Shown: positions 7,888 through 16,107, counted from the stretch's first letter. The stretch is DNA of 64,000 bases from Spinactinospora alkalitolerans (GCF_013408795.1 NZ_JACCCC010000001.1:5890001-5954000), one strand, 5' to 3'. Translations and numbers: made by a program. The notes: generated by a model not told the origin, from the letters alone.

Positions 7888-8628
7888 TCAAGGGCTATAG
7901 GACGTCCCTGACTCCCACGTGCGTTCGAAGCTCTGTAGGTAGGTCGCTGCCATGTCGTGGCTCGCTCGGCCGTCGATGTGGAAGACCGGGGTGGCCGATG
8001 CCGGGGCGCTGTAGACGTGCTGGTTGATGAACAACTGATCATCGGCGCGGTACATCGAGTTGTACAGCACCGTCTGATGTAGCCGGAGCTCGATGCCTTC
8101 GACGCCGAGTAGAGGGCGGTACAGCACGAGTGCGTTGCGGATCTTGGCCGCCATCGCATCACCGATGCCCTCTTCTTCTCCCCGTTGTTTGACCTGGGGG
8201 CTGTTCGGATCGCCCAGCAGTATTCGGACTGCGGTACCGGCGCGCGCTTTGCGCTCGAAGAGGCGCAGGATGCCTGTGTCGTCGGCCAGGAAGAGGCCGC
8301 TGTAGACGAGTATCCCGATCTCGTGTTCGGCGGATTCGAAGAGTTCGCGCCATGCCTGGTGTGGGACGGTCCAGCGGTGGGGGTAGAGGTGATGCAATCC
8401 TGTTGCGGGCGGTGGCGGGTGCGCTTCGGCCTTCCTGGCCTCGGTCTCGGGCCAGAGCTTGCCCTCTGGGACTCCCACGAGATCGGCGATGGCCCAGCGG
8501 TGGCGGGGGTAGGGCTTCTGGCCGGTGATCCAGCGGCGGACGGTCTTGGGGTCCACGCCCAGGCGGGCGGCGGCTTCGGTGTCTGTCAGGCGGGCGGTGG
8601 CCAGTGCCTGGCGTAGAACCTCGTTCAC
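7888..8628 (-). CDS. XRE-type regulator with C-terminal DUF5919-like domain
   Basis: A 246-aa protein: an N-terminal helix-turn-helix (LTDTEAAARLGVDPKTVRRWI, about residues 12-35), then a linker, then a large domain beginning YPHRWTVPHQAWRELFESA, with LVYSGLFLADD, VRILLGDPNS and a C-terminal H.TVLYNSMYRADDQ.. HVY block. I believe this C-terminal domain is the one catalogued as DUF5919; its LLGDP and H-rich blocks loosely recall phospholipase-D-like folds. The GTG at 8626-8628 is chosen because GGAGGT lies 7 bases upstream and because it gives the same length as the paralogue at 10965-11702. It sits at the left end of the element with repeated AGACGTCC motifs upstream. Confidence 0.8.
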   Translation of the reverse strand: MNEVLRQALATARLTDTEAAARLGVDPKTVRRWITGQKPYPRHRWAIADLVGVPEGKLWPETEARKAEAHPPPPATGLHHLYPHRWTVPHQAWRELFESAEHEIGILVYSGLFLADDTGILRLFERKARAGTAVRILLGDPNSPQVKQRGEEEGIGDAMAAKIRNALVLYRPLLGVEGIELRLHQTVLYNSMYRADDQLFINQHVYSAPASATPVFHIDGRASHDMAATYLQSFERTWESGTSYSP

Positions 8629-8670
8629 GTCGGTGACCTCCGGGACGCGGGGGATCCCGACGATAACAGA

Positions 8671-8720
8671 AGACGTCCCAAGACGTCCCTCAAGATGTCC
8701 GATACGAGGTACACATGTCC
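8671..8720. promoter_or_regulatory. Repeated AGACGTCC-type operator upstream of the first xre gene
   Basis: Four related octamers lie at 8671 (AGACGTCC), 8681 (AGACGTCC), 8693 (AGATGTCC) and 8713 (ACATGTCC), roughly helically spaced. Similar octamers occur upstream of the paralogous xre gene. Likely autoregulatory sites; this is inference. Confidence 0.5.
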
Positions 8721-8818
8721 GGCTGATCAGACGAGGGTTTCCGCAGGCAGCAAAGACCCCCGCGAGTGCGGCGAACACTCCGGGGGCGTGGTCCCAACCT
8801 GACGGAAGCAGGCGGAAC

Positions 8819-9070
8819 ATGCGGAACCCTATCGTCCGATATCAGGCCCGGCCTCCTCGCGGGCGGGCGTCTGCGGATCGCCCGCGGCCCTATGTGCCCA
8901 TCCCGTTCACTCCGGCTCCTCCGGCCTATCCGGTACTGCCCAAAGCGGCCATGGTCCGCCCCTACGTCCTCCGCGAAGAGTGGAGGCGACGGCAGCGGCG
9001 CGACGACCGGACTCGCCTGGGCGTCGCGGTCCTCCTGGACATCGCGCGGCCGCTGGAGGCTGCGGCATGA
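8819..9070 (+). CDS. Small element-encoded hypothetical protein, 83 aa
   Basis: A basic, proline-rich protein (MRNPIVRYQARPPRGR ... PYVPIPFTPAPPAYPV) ending in a helical, Arg-rich segment (VLREEWRRRQRRDDRTRLGVAVLLD). No domain is recognised. The ATG at 8819 is preceded by AGGCGGA, a plausible ribosome-binding site, and the stop overlaps the start of the next gene by ATGA, which indicates translational coupling. It is divergent from the first xre gene and probably shares its operator region. Confidence 0.65.
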   Translation: MRNPIVRYQARPPRGRASADRPRPYVPIPFTPAPPAYPVLPKAAMVRPYVLREEWRRRQRRDDRTRLGVAVLLDIARPLEAAA

Positions 9071-9288
9071 CGGGGGCGACGGACCCGCTGCTGCGCCTGC
9101 TCCGGCGGGGCTACGGGGAGCGGTGGAACATCCGCAGGACCGAACGCCTGTGGATCGCGAGTACCCGCGTGGCCGATGCCGATCACGCGCCGACCCTCAT
9201 TGAGAGCGACGTTGACGAGTTCGTGCGGCAGCTGGAGAACCCTCCGGCCAAGGTCGGGCGGCCTCTGCGGGAGGAACCCACAGCCTGA
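9067..9288 (+). CDS. Small conserved element protein (paralogue of 63232-63522)
   Basis: A 73-aa protein with the core DPLLRLLRRGYGERW.IRRTERLWIA, then HAPTL and DVDEFVRQLENPPAK. The same order and many identical residues occur in the 96-aa product at 63232-63522 beside the second integrative element, so this is a conserved accessory family rather than a spurious frame. No enzymatic motif is visible. The start codon overlaps the previous stop (ATGA). A role in element maintenance or regulation is a guess from location. Confidence 0.7.
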   Translation: MTGATDPLLRLLRRGYGERWNIRRTERLWIASTRVADADHAPTLIESDVDEFVRQLENPPAKVGRPLREEPTA

Positions 9289-9434
9289 AAAGACCGCCGC
9301 GCGGCCGATGCTCCGTCCCTCCCCAATCGGTCGCGCGGCTCCCCCCGTCGGACGCAAGGCAACCAGCGAAGAGGGCAAACGAGGGCTGGGATCATTGTGC
9401 AGTACGGCTCAAGTGACATCGAAGGGAACGCCAG

Positions 9435-9917
9435 GTGAGCCCACGCTCTACCCCGTGGGGGACCTACATGCAGATAGCGGACGCCCTGCGCCGGCGCATC
9501 GCCGATGGCGAGCTGTCGCCCGGGGCACCGGTCCCCTCGGAATCCGCGCTGGGCCGGGAGTTCGGGGTGTCGCGCACGACCGTCCGACGGGCGCTGGCGT
9601 CGCTGGAAGAGGAACGGCTGATCCGGGCGCTTCCTGGTACCGGGCGCGTCGTCTGCGACCCTTCAGAGAAGGCCGGGGACGACTCCGCGCGGTTGCCGCA
9701 GTATCGCCGGATCGCCGCGGAACTGCGGGAGCAGATCAGCAGTGGTGTCCTCGCTCCCGGCGCGCCGCTGCCCAGTGAATCGGCGATCGTGCAGCGCTAC
9801 GGCGTCTCGCGGGGTACTGCGCGGCAGGCGCTGTCGGAGCTGGAGGGTTCGGGCCTGGTCCGCTCCGTCCACGGCAGGGGCCGGTTCGTCCGGGAGGCCG
9901 AAACGCCGTCAGGCTAG
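9435..9917 (+). CDS. Tandem GntR-type winged-helix repressor without effector domain
   Basis: A 160-aa protein made of two GntR-type winged helices and nothing else. Domain 1 (about residues 8-75) has IADALRRRIADGELSPGAPVPSES and SRTTVRRALASLEEE; domain 2 (about 86-155) repeats the same plan with IAAELREQISSGVLAPGAPLPSES and SRGTARQALSELEGSGL. Usual GntR regulators pair one such domain with a ligand-binding domain, so this duplication is unusual. In pSAM2 the GntR-family protein KorSA represses pra; this gene is the natural candidate for that role here, acting on the inverted repeat at 11894-11920. Start is GTG 9435. Confidence 0.8.
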   Translation: MSPRSTPWGTYMQIADALRRRIADGELSPGAPVPSESALGREFGVSRTTVRRALASLEEERLIRALPGTGRVVCDPSEKAGDDSARLPQYRRIAAELREQISSGVLAPGAPLPSESAIVQRYGVSRGTARQALSELEGSGLVRSVHGRGRFVREAETPSG

Positions 9918-9926
9918 CCTGTACAT

Positions 9927-10478
9927 GTGGGACATGTGCTGTGGGCGCGCGACCTCGCTCGGCGTCTCCTCGAAGAGCCGTTGCCGCGACGATGGGCGCA
10001 CACCCAGGGGGTGGCACAGCAGGCCGAGACGTTGGCGGGTGTACTCGGCGGTGACGCCGACCTCGTCGCGGCGTCGGCCTGGCTGCACGACATCGGATAC
10101 TCCCCCGCGCTGGTTGCCACGGGTTTCCATCCGTTGGACGGTGCCCGTTACCTGCGCAGTGTTGAGCACACAGACGAACGGCTGTGTTCACTGGTCGCGC
10201 ACCACTCCGGCGCGCTGGTCGAGGCAGAAGAACGGGGCCTGCGCGGCGACCTCGCGGGAGAGTTCGAGCTTCCGCGCTCTGACCTCCTGGAAGCGCTCAC
10301 CTACTCCGACATGACGACCGGTCCTGACGGCACACACCTTCCGGTGGAACAGCGCCTGTCGGAGATCCTCACCCGCTACGAACCGGGGGACATCGTTCAC
10401 CGTTCCATCACGCGATCCTCGCCCGACCTGCTGAAGGCGGTGCAAGCGGTCAAGGAGCGGTTGAGCGCTGCCGACTAA
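9927..10478 (+). CDS. HD-domain protein
   Basis: A 183-aa protein with the HD superfamily metal-binding signature: RWAHTQGVA near residue 23, WLHDIGYSP near residue 52, a further HPLDGARYL, and LVAHHSGA. HD proteins are metal-dependent phosphohydrolases acting on nucleotides or related phosphoesters; the substrate is unknown here. GTG at 9927 starts 10 bases after the gntR stop, so the two are probably cotranscribed. Its 3' end overlaps the 3' end of the convergent Nudix gene by 4 bp. HD and Nudix genes of this kind often accompany AICEs. Confidence 0.75.
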   Translation: MGHVLWARDLARRLLEEPLPRRWAHTQGVAQQAETLAGVLGGDADLVAASAWLHDIGYSPALVATGFHPLDGARYLRSVEHTDERLCSLVAHHSGALVEAEERGLRGDLAGEFELPRSDLLEALTYSDMTTGPDGTHLPVEQRLSEILTRYEPGDIVHRSITRSSPDLLKAVQAVKERLSAAD

Positions 10479-10951
10479 CCGATGTGGGGGGCCTGTCGGC
10501 CGTCGAGGTGGTGGCTGATGCGTAGCCGCATGGAGCGGTCCATGTCGTAGTCCGCGATGTCGGCCTTGGGCACCCAGCGGGCTTCGCGGGATTCGTCGCT
10601 GGGCGTGGGCTCGCCGGAGACGGGGCGCGCGAAGAGGACGATGGAGAACTCCTGGCGGGCCTCGCCGTCGCTCGTGTACAGGATGATGTGTTTGGGGTCG
10701 CTGTAGATCCCCGATATCCCGGTGATCTCGCACTCGATCCCGGTTTCCTCGCGGGTCTCGCGGATCGCGGCCTCGGGCACGGACTCGCCCAGGTCGACGG
10801 CTCCGCCGGGGACGGCCCAGTTGCCGTTGTCGGAGCGGCGGATCATCAGGATCTCGTCGCGGTCGTTGGCCACGATCACGTTCACCGAGGGGACGAGGCT
10901 GTTGGCTGCGGGGGCCTGGGGGTCGTCGTAGTAGTCGATGCGGCGTGCCAA
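10475..10951 (-). CDS. NUDIX hydrolase
   Basis: A 158-aa protein with an intact Nudix box: G-G-x5-E-x7-REUxEExGU is satisfied by GGAVDLGESVPEAAI followed by RETREETGI (about residues 49-71). The sequence before it (LMIRRSDNGNWAVP) is typical. Nudix enzymes hydrolyse nucleoside diphosphates linked to other groups; the substrate cannot be inferred. It lies 13 bp downstream of the second xre-DUF5919 gene on the same strand, so the two form an operon. A Nudix gene in the regulatory region is a known trait of pSAM2-like elements. Confidence 0.88.
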   Translation of the reverse strand: MARRIDYYDDPQAPAANSLVPSVNVIVANDRDEILMIRRSDNGNWAVPGGAVDLGESVPEAAIRETREETGIECEITGISGIYSDPKHIILYTSDGEARQEFSIVLFARPVSGEPTPSDESREARWVPKADIADYDMDRSMRLRISHHLDGRQAPHIG

Positions 10952-10964
10952 GGTCGGCTCTCTT

Positions 10965-11702
10965 TCAGTCGAGCGGTGCGGCTTCGCTCCACACCCGTTC
11001 GAAGCTCTCGGCGTAGGTGTTGACCATGCCGCCGCCGACGATCTTGCGCAGGTGTAAGACCGGCGCGTTGGCAGCGGGAGCCCCGTAGACGTGGGTGTTC
11101 ACGAGCATCTGATCATCGGCGCGGTAGAACGAGTTGTACAGGACCGTGCTGTGAAGGCGGAACTCCACGCCCTCCACGGCGCGCAGCGGCCTGTACAGCA
11201 CGATCACGTTGCGGATCTTGGCGGCCATCGCATCGTTGATGCCCTCGTCGGCGCCGCGCTGTGCGACCGCTGCGCTGTCCGGGTCGCCGAGCAGGATGCG
11301 CACGCGTACTCCGGCCTTGGCCTTGTCGGCGAGCAGGTGCAGCACGCTGGCGTCCTCGGCCAGAAAGAAACCGCTGTAGACGAGTACCCCGATCTCCTCC
11401 TTGGCGGACTCGAAGAGGTGTCGCCAAGCGTCGCGGGGCACGGTCCAGCGGTGCGGGTGGACGGCGATGATCTCGCTCTCGGATGCCGCCGCGCTCTGCT
11501 TGGGGGTGAGGGCCTGCGGCCAAAGGTACGTCTCGTCCATGCCGAGTCGCGCCGCGACCGCGTATCGATGGCGCCGGTAGGGGGTGCGGTCCAGGCCGAT
11601 CCACCGCTCGACACTCTTGGTGTCCACGCCTACGGCTTCGGCGAGATCGGCCGGCGTCAGCCCTTGCTCAAGTAGCGCGGCGCGCAATCTCTCGTTCGGC
11701 AT
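10965..11702 (-). CDS. Second XRE-type regulator with DUF5919-like domain
   Basis: A 245-aa paralogue of the product at 7888-8628, alignable over its whole length: N-terminal HTH (LTPADLAEAVGVDTKSVERWI), then VHPHRWTVPRDAWRHLFESA, LVYSGFFLAEDASVL, VRILLGDPDS, and HSTVLYNSFYRADDQ..VNTHVYGAPA. The ATG at 11702 is in context with the GACGTCC-rich upstream region. It heads an operon with the Nudix gene. Two members of one regulator family inside one 10-kb element is unusual and suggests either duplication or two-point control of the lytic-like transfer switch. Confidence 0.82.
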   Translation of the reverse strand: MPNERLRAALLEQGLTPADLAEAVGVDTKSVERWIGLDRTPYRRHRYAVAARLGMDETYLWPQALTPKQSAAASESEIIAVHPHRWTVPRDAWRHLFESAKEEIGVLVYSGFFLAEDASVLHLLADKAKAGVRVRILLGDPDSAAVAQRGADEGINDAMAAKIRNVIVLYRPLRAVEGVEFRLHSTVLYNSFYRADDQMLVNTHVYGAPAANAPVLHLRKIVGGGMVNTYAESFERVWSEAAPLD

Positions 11703-11717
11703 GTACCCGTGTTCGCA

Positions 11718-11817
11718 GGACGTCTGGGGACGGCCTCACATTATCGGGACGTCCTGAACACGTCCAGCCATGTAGTGATGGCGTCCCCGCCTTGTGCCGG
11801 ATGCTGCCTACATGTCC
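11718..11817. promoter_or_regulatory. GACGTCC-type sites upstream of the second xre gene
   Basis: Related octamers occur at 11718 (AGGACGTC), 11746 (GGGACGTCC), 11758 (ACACGTCC) and 11810 (ACATGTCC). The set resembles that at 8671-8720, including the final ACATGTCC, which suggests that both paralogues read the same operator code. Confidence 0.45.
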
Positions 11818-11893
11818 GAAGGAGTCGGCCGTCTGACCGGCTGAGCGGTCCAAGGTCGTGGAGGAGAGCGGGGCGTGGTCGTTCACAACAAGA

Positions 11894-11920
11894 ATCGATA
11901 CATGCTATACATGTATCGAT
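11894..11920. promoter_or_regulatory. Perfect 11-bp inverted-repeat operator upstream of pra-like operon
   Basis: ATCGATACATG (11894-11904) and CATGTATCGAT (11910-11920) are exact inverted copies around CTATA. It lies 73 bp upstream of the pra-like start. The ATACATGTAT-like centre is in the style of GntR-family operators, so the tandem GntR repressor is the likely ligand. Confidence 0.7.
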
Positions 11921-11992
11921 CTCTTCCGGGTCGGACATCGGCGCGGAAGGGCAAACGGTTCGGTCCATCGAACGAGTGAACAGGAGTGACTG

Positions 11993-12421
11993 ATGGCGAT
12001 TCAGGGTGCGTTGCCGGTGGCGTTCGCAACGGTGTTCCCTGCGGGTGCCTACGCCCTCGGGGTGGAGGCGATCACCGACTTCGAGACCAAGCGGCCCCAG
12101 CTCGACAAGGAGTCGGGGTTGCCGCTGTGGGCGGTGGACGTGATCGACGCCGACCCCGAAGCGCGCGGCAAGGCCAAGTCGGTCAAGGTCAAGGTCGCCG
12201 CCGAGGTCTGCCCGACCCTGCCCGATGAGGTGCCGGGGCTGCCGTTCCGGCCCATCGAGTTCGAGTCCATGGCGGTCATGCCCTACGTCGACGACAACGG
12301 GCGCCGCCCCCGCGTGGCCTACTCCCTGCGCGCCCGGGGCGTGAAGGCACCCGGTGCGGATGCGGGTGCGGGTGCGGGGCGCCGCTCGGCCCCGGCTGGT
12401 GCGGGCAAGGACGGTGCCTGA
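11993..12421 (+). CDS. Pra-like replication/integration/excision activator
   Basis: A 142-aa protein starting MAIQGALPVAFATVFPAGAYALGVE, followed by DFETKRPQLDKESGLPLWAVDVIDADPEARGKAKSV, and a low-complexity Gly/Ala tail. The opening and the LPLWAVDVIDADPEAR segment match the family annotated in Streptomyces elements as plasmid replication, integration and excision activator (Pra of pSAM2), as I remember it. Pra turns on rep-xis-int. Here the gene heads that operon: small gene, ftsK/tra, rep, xis and int follow with short gaps or overlaps. The strong operator 73 bp upstream fits repressor control. Confidence 0.7.
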   Translation: MAIQGALPVAFATVFPAGAYALGVEAITDFETKRPQLDKESGLPLWAVDVIDADPEARGKAKSVKVKVAAEVCPTLPDEVPGLPFRPIEFESMAVMPYVDDNGRRPRVAYSLRARGVKAPGADAGAGAGRRSAPAGAGKDGA

Positions 12422-12696
12422 TGAGCGGCGCGCAGACGAGTGGGCCGGAGCAGAGTTCCTGGGGCGGATTGCGGCTGCATCTGGGGGATGGCGCGTGGGT
12501 GCTGTGCCACCGCTACCCCACGAGTAAGCCGATCCTCTACGTGCAAGCCGGGGGCGTTTCGCTGACGCTGAGCCCGAACGGCCACGATACCCCGGTCACT
12601 ACGGCCGATGTGGCCTTCGCCCGCGATCTGGTCGCGGCCGCTCAGACCTACCTGTCGGAGCTGGAGCGTCTTCGCGCATCCCCCGACGCTGCCTGA
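12421..12696 (+). CDS. Small element-encoded hypothetical protein, 91 aa
   Basis: Starts by ATGA overlap with the pra-like gene. The product looks like a small beta-rich domain: GGLRLHLGDGAWVLCHRY, KPILYVQAGGVSLTLSP, then a helix VAFARDLVAAAQTYLSELERL. No family is recognised. Its fixed position between pra and the translocase gene in the operon suggests an element function, but nothing in the sequence names it. Confidence 0.65.
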   Translation: MSGAQTSGPEQSSWGGLRLHLGDGAWVLCHRYPTSKPILYVQAGGVSLTLSPNGHDTPVTTADVAFARDLVAAAQTYLSELERLRASPDAA

Positions 12697-12796
12697 CGTG
12701 CAAGCGGGGCGGCCTGGTGCGCCAACACCTACGGCCGCCCCTTTCAACTCCATCCCTGACCGTTGCCTTTGATCGTGGAAGAGGTGTGTTCAGCTT

Positions 12797-14236
12797 ATGT
12801 TGCGCAGTAATCGAGCGGGTTCCACCCAGGTGCAGCCGACCGCGCCGGTTCCGGCCCAGACCGTGCGGTTCTCGACTCCGGTGGTGGAGACGCCGGGGAT
12901 CTTCATCCTCGCCCGCTGGGTGGCTCGCCTGGTCGGGCTGCTCGTCCTGCTGCCGTTCCGCTTCCCGGTGGCGGTGGCAACCGTGGCGGTCTCGGTGGCG
13001 GTGTGGCACTGGTTGGGCTGGGTGGCGCTCGCGGTCGTCTGGACGGTCGCCGATCTCGGGCTGTTGGTGTGGTGGCGTCGGTGGCCGGACTTGTTCCGGC
13101 GGTGTGTGGCGCTGCGGGCTTTGGCGGCGTGGCGGTGGGTGTGGGTGTATCGGCGGCACTGGCAACCGGTGCTGGTGGTCGCCGGGTTGGCGGAGTCCTA
13201 CCAGGAGCGCCAGTACCTGCCGCGCATCCGGCGGGTGACCTGCTCTGAGTGGTCGGACCGGGTGCGGGTGCGCCTGGTGGCCGGCACCGCCCCGACCGAT
13301 GTGGAACAGCGGGTGAGCGAGCTGGCGCACGGCTTCGGCGCGCCGTCGTGCCGGGTGACCGTCAACGGGCCTCGGGATGTGGTGCTGGAGTTCCCCCGCT
13401 TCGACACCCTGGCCCAGCCCATTGATGCGCTGGAGGTCCCTGAGGCGGTGGACCTTCGGGCGCTGCCGATGGGGCTGTGTGAGGACGGCGAGGTGTGGCG
13501 GCTGCGGCTGCACGGAACCCACGTGCTCACCGTGGGGGTGACGGGTGCCGGTAAGGGCTCGGTGATCTGGTCGGCCGTGCGCGCGATGCTGCCCGCGATT
13601 GAGGACGGTACGGCGCAGGTGTGGGCCGTCGATCCCAAGCGCATGGAGCTGTCCTACGGACGCGCCCTGTTCGCCCGCTACGCCGACACCGGGGAGACGG
13701 CGGTGGGCCTGCTCGAAGCGGCGGTCTCGATGATGCAGGAACGGGCCGCGCGCTACGCCGGTAAACAGCGCGTCCACACACCCACGGTCGAGGACCCGTT
13801 CGTGGTCGTGGTGGTCGACGAGGTCGCGTTTGTGACCGCCTACCACCCGGATCGGGACGTGCGACGGCGGGCGGAGAACGCATTGGCCACGCTGACCAGC
13901 CAGGGGCGCTCGGTCGGCGTGAGCGTGTTGGCCGCGCTGCAGGATCCGCGCAAGGAGGTGCTGAACCTGCGCAACCTGTTTCCGGACAAGATCGCGCTTC
14001 GGCTGGATGAAGCCTCGCAGGTGGACATGGTGCTCGGGGACGGGGCGCGCGAGAGGGGCGCGAATGCCCACCTGATCGACCCCGATCTACCCGGGGTGGC
14101 CTTCGTCCGGCTGGAGGGCTCACCCGTGCCGGTGCGGGTGCGGGCCGCGTTCGTCTGCGATGCCGACATCGACGCCATGGCGGCCGAGTACGGGGCTCCG
14201 TCCCTGCGTCCGGTCGTGGATGAGGGGGTCGCCTGA
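12797..14236 (+). CDS. FtsK/SpoIIIE-type DNA translocase (TraB/TraSA-like)
   Basis: A 479-aa protein with an N-terminal membrane region (about residues 35-130, several hydrophobic helices), followed by a RecA-type motor: Walker A GVTGAGKGS at about 247-255 and Walker B FVVVVVDEVAFVT near 335. The later RNLFPDKIALRLDE and GGARERGANAHLI-like region (GDGARERGANAH) match the family. In AICEs a single FtsK-like protein moves double-stranded plasmid DNA between mycelia, so this is the likely transfer gene. It ends exactly one base before the rep start codon at 14237, indicating coupling. Confidence 0.85.
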   Translation: MLRSNRAGSTQVQPTAPVPAQTVRFSTPVVETPGIFILARWVARLVGLLVLLPFRFPVAVATVAVSVAVWHWLGWVALAVVWTVADLGLLVWWRRWPDLFRRCVALRALAAWRWVWVYRRHWQPVLVVAGLAESYQERQYLPRIRRVTCSEWSDRVRVRLVAGTAPTDVEQRVSELAHGFGAPSCRVTVNGPRDVVLEFPRFDTLAQPIDALEVPEAVDLRALPMGLCEDGEVWRLRLHGTHVLTVGVTGAGKGSVIWSAVRAMLPAIEDGTAQVWAVDPKRMELSYGRALFARYADTGETAVGLLEAAVSMMQERAARYAGKQRVHTPTVEDPFVVVVVDEVAFVTAYHPDRDVRRRAENALATLTSQGRSVGVSVLAALQDPRKEVLNLRNLFPDKIALRLDEASQVDMVLGDGARERGANAHLIDPDLPGVAFVRLEGSPVPVRVRAAFVCDADIDAMAAEYGAPSLRPVVDEGVA

Positions 14237-15938
14237 ATGCCGACCCCGACCGGCAAGACCACCCGCGCCGAACGCCTGGCCCAACCGTTGGCGCGGGAGG
14301 TGGCCGAGCAGATCGCCGCAGACAAGGGCGTGTGCATCCAGCCCGTGAGCCTGCGGCGCACCGACCTGGCCACCGGTGCCACCGAGATCGTGGACGTGCC
14401 GTGCGGGTCCACGCTGGAGTCCCGCTGTACGGCGTGTGCGCGCCGTAAGCGCTCGATCCGGCGCACCCAGTGCGAAGAGGGCTGGCACCTGGCCGAGGAA
14501 CCCACCGTGGTTCCGGATGAGCCGTCCGAGGTGCAGCGGGCCTGGGTGGAACAGCGCGCGGTGATCACCGCCGAACGTGACGCGTTGGCCTCCTCCGGCT
14601 CGGCTGACCCGGCCGAGTTGGCGGCGCTGGATGCGGCCATCGCCGACCTGGATGAGGAGATCTCGGCCTCGGGGCTGCGGGGATCGGTGGCTTCCTCGTC
14701 GGGCTCGTCGAAGCCGCGGCGGGTGCGCTCGACCAAGAGGCGGCAAGACGCTCCGGAGCTGCCGAAGCGGCCGATGGTGCGGCGCACCGTGGGCCAGACC
14801 TTCCAAGACCCGGCCTCGGGCAAGACCTTCCGGCCCTCGCTGTTCGTCACGCTGACCTGTGACAGCTACGGGCGGGTGAAGAGCGACGGCACCCCGGTGG
14901 ATCCGGCGGCCTATGACTACCGCCGTGCGGCTCGGGATGCGCTGCACTTCTCCAAGCTGATCGACCGGTTCGTGCAGAACCTGCGCCGGGTGGCCGGCTT
15001 CGACGTCCAGTACTTCGCCGCCGTGGAGCCGCAACGCCGCCTGGCGCCGCACCTGCACATGGCCACCCGGGGCACGATCCCGCGCTCGGAGCTGCGCCAG
15101 ATCGCGGCGGCCACCTACCACCAGGTGTGGTGGCCTGCCGCTGACGAGGTGGTCTATGACGGCGCGGATTTGCCGGTGTGGGACGAGGAGGCAAACACCT
15201 ATGTCGACACGACGACCGGTGAACTCCTGCCCACCTGGGATGAGGCACTGGACGCCCTCGACGCCGAACCCGGACGCCGAACCGATGCACGTGGTGCGCT
15301 TCGGGCCGCAGGTCGACGCCAAGGGCGTGCTCGCGGGTTCGGCCGACGCGGACCGGTGCGTGCGCTACCTGGCCAAGTACCTGACCAAGGACATCGCCGA
15401 ATGCCACACGATCGAGACTGAGGCGCAGGAACGCCACGTCGACCGGCTGGTGCAGGCCCTGCGGTTCGAACCCTGCTCGCCGCGCTGCGCCAACTGGCTC
15501 CGATACGGCATCCAACCCCAAGACGCCAAAGCGGGCCTGCGCCCCGGCTACTGCCGCTCCAAAGCCCACAAGCGCGAACACCTCGGCTACGCCGGACGCC
15601 GCGTGCTGGTCTCGCGCAAATGGTCGGGCAAGACGCTCGCCGACCACAAGGCCGACCGACTCGCCTGGGTCCTCGACGCCCTCGGCGTCGACCCCACAGC
15701 CGACCCCGACGACGACACCGGGCAACCCGGCTCGCCGATCCGGCTGGCCGTGGCCGGTAACGACATCGCCTGGAAACTCGCCCGACCCACCGACCCCGAC
15801 GTACCCCCACGCGAACACCGGCTCCTACGCGCAGTGGGGGAGTCGCTCAAACGCCGCGCCCAACTCGACGCGGCACGGCACGGCAGACACAACAAACCGA
15901 TCTTTCGGCAACCGGGAAGGCGGCTTAGTGGTGAGTGA
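14237..15938 (+). pseudogene. RepSA-type replication initiator, +1 frameshift
   Basis: Two abutting frames encode one protein. The first (from ATG 14237) carries the Cys-rich segment with CTACARRKR, then TLTCDSYGRVK and HFSKLIDRFVQNLRR, and AVEPQRRLAPHLHMATRG (the H-x-H metal motif of rolling-circle initiators), up to ALDALDAEP. The second frame continues with DAEPMHVVRFGPQVDAKG, YLAKYLTKDI (a Y-x2-K-Y-x2-K arrangement as in rolling-circle Rep) to the stop at 15938. The frames join if one base is removed around 15268-15274 (CCCGGAC read as CCCGAC). The downstream frame keeps its protein-like sequence, so the lesion is recent or is a sequencing error. Confidence 0.82.
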
Positions 15939-16107
15939 TCTCGTTCTGACGGTCGATGAAGCCGCCGCTCGCCTGCGGGTGAGCCGCTGGACCCTCTACA
16001 ACCTCATCCGGTCCGGACGGCTCCGCACGGTGAAGATCGGGCGGCGCCGACTCGTTCCGGTTGCGTCCCTGTCCGAGTGCCTCGACGCGTTGGCGGAGGT
16101 GGCGTGA
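15928..16107 (+). CDS. xis: Excisionase (Xis), helix-turn-helix
   Basis: A 59-aa protein: LTVDEAAARLRVSRWTLYNLIRSGRL, then RTVKIGRRRLVPVASLSECL. This is the MerR-like HTH_17 form used by AICE excisionases. It starts at one of two adjacent GTG codons (15928 or 15931), overlapping the end of rep by about 11 bp, and its TGA overlaps the integrase ATG by one base. Order rep-xis-int with overlaps is the pSAM2 arrangement. The gene is too short for most ORF tracks. Confidence 0.88.
   Translation: MVSDLVLTVDEAAARLRVSRWTLYNLIRSGRLRTVKIGRRRLVPVASLSECLDALAEVA

Noticed and set aside
15262-15280. Programmed frameshift in the rep gene
   Set aside because: No slippery heptamer or downstream structure was seen, and RepSA-type proteins are normally made from one frame; a mutation or sequencing error is simpler.
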